NCBI RefSeq assembly: GCF_000349565.1
Contig: NZ_KB714612.1
Span: 760 to 64,003 of the forward strand
DNA: 63,244 nt
Source: Curtobacterium flaccumfaciens UCD-AKU
GTDB taxonomy: Bacteria; Actinomycetota; Actinomycetes; Actinomycetales; Microbacteriaceae
Direction: 5' to 3'
In this document: positions 58,832 through 63,244 of the stretch, piece by piece
How positions within the stretch are numbered: the first letter of the stretch is position 1
How the letters are laid out: each line of letters opens with the position of its first letter
Translations under genes and position numbers: made by a program
The notes under the pieces: generated by a model
What the model was told of the DNA's origin: nothing
Database searches by the model: none
What the model saw: the letters and a program-made list of their open reading frames with translations, nothing else

Positions 58832-59788
58832 ATGGCGAACGACCTCACCTTCAGCATCACCCGGACCCGGTTCGACGAGGACTACTCCCCCGCCGACAGC
58901 TCCCGGCTGACCACGAACTTCGCCAACCTGGCGCGCGGCGAGCGCCGTCAGCAGAACCTCCGTGCTGCGCTGGCGATGATCGACGGGCGCGCGAACGAGC
59001 TGGCCGCGGCGCACGACCGCTACCGTCTGCAGCTCGACATCGTCTCGGTGGCGCTGGAGTTCTCAGACGGTGGTTCGGACGCGCAGTTCCCGTTGCTCGA
59101 GATGCTCGACGTCACGATCGTCGACGAGCACACCGGCGAGCGCCACCGCGGGATCCTCGGCAACAACTTCTCGTCGTACTTGCGCGACTACGACTTCTCG
59201 GTGCTGCTGCCGTCGTCCCCGGGCTTGCCGTCTGACTTCGGGGCGCTGCACGGGGCACTCTTCCAGCGCTTCCTGGAGTCCTCCGCGTTCCACTCGAATT
59301 TCAGTGCCGAGCCCGTCGTCTGCATCAGCGTCTCGACGAGCCAGACCTACCGCCGGAACGGGTACGTCCACCCGATCCTGGGCGCCGAGTACGAGCACGA
59401 GCACTCCTCGCTCACCGACGACTACTTCGGCCGGATGGGCATGCGGGTCCGGTACTTCCAGCCAGCCGGGGCGGCTGCTCCGCTCGCGTTCTACACGCGC
59501 GGCGACCTGACCGGCGACTACACGGACCTCCAGCTCATCGGCACGATCGCAACCATGGAGACGTTCCAGAAGATCTACCGCCCGGAGGTCTACGCCGCGA
59601 ACACCCCGGCCGGCAGCACCTACCGCCCCACCCTCGACCACACCGACTTCACGCCGACCCCGGTGACGTACGACCGCGAGGAGCGCAGCCGCCTCGGGAT
59701 CACGCAGGGCCGGTGGACCGAGGAGCACCTGGTGCGGCCGCACCACGCACGCCTCGCCCGGTGGGCTGACCTCGCCCTCGCGCGCTGA
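58832..59788 (+). CDS. mesX: MesX (DUF1852), partner of methionine synthase MesD
   Basis: 318 residues from ATG 58832. DUF1852 signs: FSITRTRFDEDYSPADSSRL, TNFANLARGERRQQNLRAAL, ILGNNFSSYLRDYDFSVLLP, TSQTYRRNGYVHPILG, EHSSLTDDYFGRMGMRVRYF and GITQGRWTEEHLV. As I recall, genetics showed DUF1852 (MesX) is needed with MesD for an oxygen-dependent methionine synthesis without methyl-folate; its chemistry is unknown. It lies 37 bases upstream of mesD in the same direction, and the LysR gene is divergent. Confidence 0.88.
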   Translation: MANDLTFSITRTRFDEDYSPADSSRLTTNFANLARGERRQQNLRAALAMIDGRANELAAAHDRYRLQLDIVSVALEFSDGGSDAQFPLLEMLDVTIVDEHTGERHRGILGNNFSSYLRDYDFSVLLPSSPGLPSDFGALHGALFQRFLESSAFHSNFSAEPVVCISVSTSQTYRRNGYVHPILGAEYEHEHSSLTDDYFGRMGMRVRYFQPAGAAAPLAFYTRGDLTGDYTDLQLIGTIATMETFQKIYRPEVYAANTPAGSTYRPTLDHTDFTPTPVTYDREERSRLGITQGRWTEEHLVRPHHARLARWADLALAR

Positions 59789-59825
59789 CTCCCTCTGCCC
59801 TTCGACTGACTGGACCGTCACACCC

Positions 59826-60875
59826 ATGCGTTCTCTCCTCCCCACCTCGATCGTCGGCAGCCTGCCGAAGCCGTCCTGGCTCGCCGAGCCCGAACGGCTC
59901 TGGTCCCCCTGGGAGCTGCAGGGCGCAGCACTGACCGAGGGCAAGCAGGACGCCCTCCGCTCCGCCGTCCACGAGCAGGAGCGCCGTGGCATCGACATCG
60001 TCAGCGACGGCGAGCAGACCCGCCAGCACTTCGTCACGACGTTCATCGAGCACCTGGACGGCGTCGACCTGGAGCGCAAGGAGACCGTCCGCATCCGCGA
60101 CCGCTACGACGCGGCCGTCCCGACCGTCGTCGGTGCCGTCAGCCGTCGGGCGCCCGTGTTCGTGGACGACGCCCGCTTCCTGCGCGCGCAGACGGACCGG
60201 CCGATCAAGTGGGCGCTCCCCGGCCCGATGACGATGATCGACACGCTGTCCGACCAGCACTACAAGAGCCGCGAGAAGCTGGCGTGGGAGTTCGCCACGA
60301 TCCTCAACCAAGAGGCCCGGGAACTGCAGGATGCCGGCGTCGACATCATCCAGTTCGACGAGCCCGCCTTCACGGTCTTCCACGACGAGGTGCAGGACTG
60401 GGGCGTGGCCGCGCTCGAGCGTGCAGCCGAGGGCCTGCGCGCTGAGACCGTCGTGCACATCTGTTACGGCTACGGCATCGAGGCGAACAACAAGTGGAAG
60501 GAGACCCTCGGCGCGGAGTGGCGGCAGTACGAGCAGTCCTTCCCGCTGCTGCAGCAGTCGTCGATCGACATCGTCTCGCTCGAGTGCATCCACTCGCACG
60601 TTCCGCTTGAACTCGTCGAGCTGATCCGCGGCAAGAAGGTCATGCTCGGGGCGATCGACGTGGCGACCGAGACCGTGGAGACCCCGGAAGAGGTCGCGGA
60701 GGTGCTGCGTCGGGCGCTCGAGTTCGTCGATGCGGACAAGCTCATCCCGAGCTCCAACTGCGGGATGGCACCCCTGGCGCGGGGCGCGGCGCTGGACAAG
60801 CTCGGTGCGCTGTCCGCTGGAGCAGACATCGTGCGGGCTGAGCTCGTGGGCACGGCGGTCCCGTCGGCGCGCTGA
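59826..60875 (+). CDS. mesD: MesD-type methionine synthase (MetE C-terminal domain only)
   Basis: 349 residues, about half the size of MetE: only the catalytic barrel. Zinc ligands are in register: His211 and Cys213 (HICYGYG), Glu253 (LECIHSH) and Cys312 (SSNCGM). Start LPTSIVGSLPKPSWL and QFDEPAFTVFHDEV are typical of the short methionine-synthase group. Transfers a methyl group to homocysteine; with MesX next door it belongs to the MesD family, whose methyl donor is not established. No nearby SAM riboswitch was seen. It is followed by a hairpin at 60891-60926. Confidence 0.9.
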   Translation: MRSLLPTSIVGSLPKPSWLAEPERLWSPWELQGAALTEGKQDALRSAVHEQERRGIDIVSDGEQTRQHFVTTFIEHLDGVDLERKETVRIRDRYDAAVPTVVGAVSRRAPVFVDDARFLRAQTDRPIKWALPGPMTMIDTLSDQHYKSREKLAWEFATILNQEARELQDAGVDIIQFDEPAFTVFHDEVQDWGVAALERAAEGLRAETVVHICYGYGIEANNKWKETLGAEWRQYEQSFPLLQQSSIDIVSLECIHSHVPLELVELIRGKKVMLGAIDVATETVETPEEVAEVLRRALEFVDADKLIPSSNCGMAPLARGAALDKLGALSAGADIVRAELVGTAVPSAR

Positions 60876-60890
60876 CCGCTGCGAGACACC

Positions 60891-60926
60891 ACGGCGGCTC
60901 TCTTCCGGAAGGAGGCGGGCCGCCGT
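60891..60926 (+). terminator. Terminator hairpin after mesD
   Basis: ACGGCGGC (60891-60898) pairs with GCCGCCGT (60919-60926), enclosing an inner CTTCCGGAAG palindrome. It is followed at 60963-60977 by another arm of the window-wide repeat (GGCCTGGAGGCGCGG). Confidence 0.55.
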
Positions 60927-61123
60927 TCGTGTTGCGTCCGCCGCGTGGGCGGCTTTCGGTCCGGCCTGGAGGCGCGGCTGCGGTTGCGCCGACGAGGCAC
61001 GTTGGCACCGGGGTGCCGACCACGACAGGGCGTCTCTCCGTCACCATCGGCGCTCGGGTCCTGACCGCCCACCAGGGGGACGGCGTCTGCGAAGCGTCAG
61101 ACTCGAGGGCGTTGACTACGGTC

Positions 61124-61549
61124 ATGATCACCAAGGGCGTCATCCACCAGGTCGAGAGTGCGACTGTCCGAGATCGCAACGGCGTATCAGTCGGCAAGGT
61201 CGTGCAGGTGTTCCCCTCCGAGGAGGACGGCAGTGCGGCCTACGTCTGTGTCGCGACCGGACTGCTCGGGCGTCACCAGGCGCTCGTCCCCGCCGACGAC
61301 GCCACGTTCGACGGCACGGACGTGCACGTCGGGTACACGAAGGACGCGATCAAGGGCGCGCCGTCCCTCGGAGCCGGACGCACCTTGTCCCCCGCCGAGG
61401 CGAACGCCGTCCGCGGACACTTCGGGCTGTCCCGCACCGGCGCTGCGACCGGCGACATGGGCGACCCACACGAGAACCTCGACCAGGCCGGGACAGGTCT
61501 TGCGGGCGCGGACGACACCGAAGGCGCAGGGACGACACCGCCGGCCTGA
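61124..61549 (+). CDS. PRC-barrel-like protein
   Basis: 141 residues. The start MITKGVIHQVESATVRDRNG, with VGKVVQVFPSEEDGSAAYVC, LLGRHQALVPADDATFDGT and VHVGYTKDAIKGAPSLG, resembles the DUF2171/PRC-barrel domains common in actinobacterial stress or photosystem-related proteins; a flexible acidic tail (GAATGDMGDPHENLDQAGTG) follows. Function unknown, possibly protein interaction. ATG 61124; TACGGT (61117-61122) is too close to act as its -10, so the promoter is unclear. Confidence 0.7.
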   Translation: MITKGVIHQVESATVRDRNGVSVGKVVQVFPSEEDGSAAYVCVATGLLGRHQALVPADDATFDGTDVHVGYTKDAIKGAPSLGAGRTLSPAEANAVRGHFGLSRTGAATGDMGDPHENLDQAGTGLAGADDTEGAGTTPPA

Positions 61550-61940
61550 ACGTCACCGGGGTGAACGGCGCCGAGACCATGGCTATCGCCCACACCAAGC
61601 AAGGCAGCGGCCGGTCCGCTGGCGGGTGCGTGTTCCCTCGATGATGCGCGCTCCTCTGAGCGTGGCCGACGCGGGTTCCTCGGAGGAGCATGCCCGTCTT
61701 CGTCCGACGTCGGCTCCGCGGCCATCGCTCACGCGCAGCACCGCGATGAGGCTGTTGCGAACCCCCACCTCGTCGCAGTGCGGTCACGTGTCATGGGAAG
61801 TCACCCTCCGACACACATCGACACACCCCTTCTCGCGGGCGTTCGGCGATGCCACAGTCTCGCGATGGCACACATCTGGACGGGGCCGTCCGGTGCCACA
61901 CCACGCCACAGGTAGCAACCCAGACCACGAAGGAGTCCTC
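61550..61940. promoter_or_regulatory. 391-base intergenic leader before the flavin monooxygenase gene
   Basis: No coding frame is convincing. It holds repeated CGACACA units (61809-61825), a TGCCA-N11-TGGCA dyad (61850-61870) of T-N11-A LysR style, and a GGACGG/CCGTCC hairpin (61877-61890). These may be regulatory for the downstream gene. I looked for a SAM or other riboswitch core and did not recognise one. Confidence 0.3.
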
Positions 61941-63176
61941 GTGACGATCAGCAACCAGACCGCCGACAGCACGATCGACGAGGGCGCAGACGACGAGCTC
62001 CTCGCCCGCTTCCGACCGATCTTCGACCGCATCGCTGCCGGCGCCTCCGAGCGCGAACGCGACCACCGCCTCCCGTTCGACGAGATCCGCGAACTGGCCG
62101 CCGCAGGATTCGGCGCCGTCCGCGTCCCCGTCGCCCACGGCGGAGCCGGGGCGACCCTGCCCCAGCTGTTCCGCCTGCTGACCGAACTCGCCGCCGCTGA
62201 CAGCAACATCCCCCAGGCGCTCCGCGGCCACTTCGCACTGGTGGAGGATCGGTTGGTCGCCCGGACCGGGGAACGCGAGGGGTGGCTGGACCGCTTCGGC
62301 CGCGGTGAGATCGCCGGCAACTCGTGGACGGAAGTCGGGTCAGTGCAGGTCGGCGATGTGGTCACGAAGGTGACCCCGCATCCGGACGGGACGTTCCGGA
62401 TCACCGGGCAGAAGTACTACTCGACCGGCAGCATCTTCGCCGACTGGATCGACACCTACGCCGAGCGCACGGACACCGGCGAGCGGGTCATCGCGATCGT
62501 CGACGCGCACCAGCCCGGGGTCACGCACACCGATGACTGGGACGGGTTCGGGCAGCGCACCACCGGCTCCGGTACCAGCACCTTCGACGACGCCGTCGTG
62601 CAGGCCGACGCGGTGATCCCCTTCAACGAGCGGTTCAAGTACCAGACGGCGTTCTACCAGGGCGTGCTGTTGAGCGTCCTCGCCGGGTCCGTGCTCGCAG
62701 CCGAACGGGAGATCGCGCGCGAGGTCCGCAACCGCACCCGCGTCTTCTCGCACGGCAACGCCGACACGTTCGCGGCCGATCCGCAGATCCTCCAGGTCGT
62801 CGGTGAGGTGTCGGCGGCCGGGTTCGCCGCCACCGCGATTATCGACCGGGCCGCCGCAGCCCTGCAGGGTGCGTACGAGGGAGCGGGGCTCGACACAGCC
62901 GAGGACGAGCGCCGCAACGACCGCGCCGAACTCGCGACCGCGCAGGCGCAGGTCGCGCTGACCACGCTGGCGACGACGGCGACCTCGCACCTGTTCGACG
63001 CGCTCGCGGCGTCCGGGGTGAGCACGACGAAGAACCTCGACCGGCACTGGCGGAACGCTCGCACCGCAGGCAGCCACAACCCGTGGGTGTTCAAGGCGCG
63101 GATCATCGGTGACCACGCGGTCAACGGTGCCGAACCGCCGCGCGTCTGGGCGATCGGTGCGACCCGCACGTCGTGA
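61941..63176 (+). CDS. Acyl-CoA-dehydrogenase-fold flavin monooxygenase (DszC/SfnB-like)
   Basis: 411 residues from GTG 61941 with an AAGGAG site. Acyl-CoA dehydrogenase fold: FDEIRELAAAGFGAVRVPVA, FGRGEIAGNSWTEVGS, ITGQKYYSTGSIFADWIDTY, GSGTSTFDDAVV and HWRNARTAGSHNPWVFKARI. The last motif (RNARTxxxHxP) is that of flavin-dependent sulfur or nitrogen monooxygenases of the DszC/SfnB group, not of true acyl-CoA dehydrogenases. It would need reduced FMN from a separate reductase. Nearness to mesX-mesD suggests organosulfur scavenging, which is inference. Confidence 0.85.
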   Translation: MTISNQTADSTIDEGADDELLARFRPIFDRIAAGASERERDHRLPFDEIRELAAAGFGAVRVPVAHGGAGATLPQLFRLLTELAAADSNIPQALRGHFALVEDRLVARTGEREGWLDRFGRGEIAGNSWTEVGSVQVGDVVTKVTPHPDGTFRITGQKYYSTGSIFADWIDTYAERTDTGERVIAIVDAHQPGVTHTDDWDGFGQRTTGSGTSTFDDAVVQADAVIPFNERFKYQTAFYQGVLLSVLAGSVLAAEREIAREVRNRTRVFSHGNADTFAADPQILQVVGEVSAAGFAATAIIDRAAAALQGAYEGAGLDTAEDERRNDRAELATAQAQVALTTLATTATSHLFDALAASGVSTTKNLDRHWRNARTAGSHNPWVFKARIIGDHAVNGAEPPRVWAIGATRTS

Positions 63177-63226
63177 CGCCTGCACCGGAAGCTGGCCGCG
63201 TGACTGCACGCGATCTCGTGACACAC

Positions 63227-63244
63227 GACGGACGGGAGGCGCGG
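63227..63244. repeat. Intergenic repeat, copy cut by the window edge
   Basis: GACGGACGGGAGGCGCGG, the first arm of another family member, 50 bases after the monooxygenase stop. Its partner would lie beyond the window. Confidence 0.5.

Noticed and set aside
61550..61940. SAM-IV-like riboswitch before the flavin monooxygenase
   Set aside because: A GGTCAC-like segment and a GGACGG/CCGTCC hairpin are present, but the conserved core and pseudoknot are not evident.
1..63244. CRISPR array, tRNA or rRNA gene, prophage or insertion sequence
   Set aside because: I saw no regularly spaced 28-37 base direct repeats with variable spacers, no tRNA-like cloverleaf ends, and no transposase, integrase or phage protein among the frames.

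Overview
The window is high-GC actinobacterial DNA and probably comes from the Microbacteriaceae; Curtobacterium is my best guess, from general impression rather than a database match. Supporting signs are GC-rich third codon positions, frequent GTG starts, operons joined by 4-base GTGA/ATGA overlaps, and many genes with a TANNNT-like -10 box only 6-7 bases before the start codon (leaderless transcripts). I see no tRNA, rRNA, CRISPR array, insertion sequence, prophage or origin. It reads as chromosomal accessory metabolism: small transport, catabolic and regulatory modules separated by a recurring intergenic repeat (core GACGGcctGGAGGCGCGG, often with an inverted arm).

Layout. 1-1500: end of an Ala-rich helical protein, a small membrane protein and a membrane-anchored gamma-glutamylcyclotransferase-like protein. 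1476-8067: complete olefin operon oleA-oleBC-oleD on the minus strand behind a RimK ligase fused to an RCK_C domain, with a RimB-like retropepsin protease divergent. 8186-11205: TetR-esterase operon divergent from an MFS exporter over a palindromic two-way -10 box, then a YCII protein. 11332-16537: membrane protein plus winged-helix regulator, a NarL-type two-component system, a 129-bp tandem intergenic repeat, and a NatAB-like ABC exporter. 16677-29560: a large locus with a RutF-like flavin reductase and an FMN reductase divergent from a ribose-type ABC importer, RutA monooxygenase, nitrilase-fold hydrolase, amidase, MFS transporter, isochorismatase-fold amidohydrolase, and TetR and GntR regulators. 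29578-35817: XRE/DUF2975 pair, YeiH-type transporter, lipoprotein, esterase, small proteins including a double DivIVA mini-protein, and a sugar-type MFS. 35986-42514: 5-oxoprolinase pxpABC and, on the opposite strand, DUF969-DUF979-DUF2891 with a GntR regulator; both operons carry the same TTGTTCAACAA palindrome. 42597-48381: TetR, threonine aldolase, and a CitMHS citrate-type transporter with a CitAB-type two-component system. 48422-57740: hypothetical proteins and lipoproteins, a two-gene membrane glycosyltransferase module, an MFS protein and a frameshifted gene. 57771-63176: LysR regulator divergent from mesX-mesD (oxygen-dependent methionine synthase), a PRC-barrel-like protein and a DszC/SfnB-like flavin monooxygenase.

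How they work together. The RutA locus looks like a complete import, ring-opening and stepwise amide hydrolysis route for a uracil-like or other cyclic amide, but it lacks RutC, RutD and RutG and adds two hydrolases and an ABC importer, so the substrate is open. The pxp/DUF969/DUF979/DUF2891/GntR block is a coherent 5-oxoproline uptake and breakdown regulon with a shared operator visible in the sequence. The last block suggests sulfur and methionine scavenging. All functions are assigned by eye from protein family features, without database searches.
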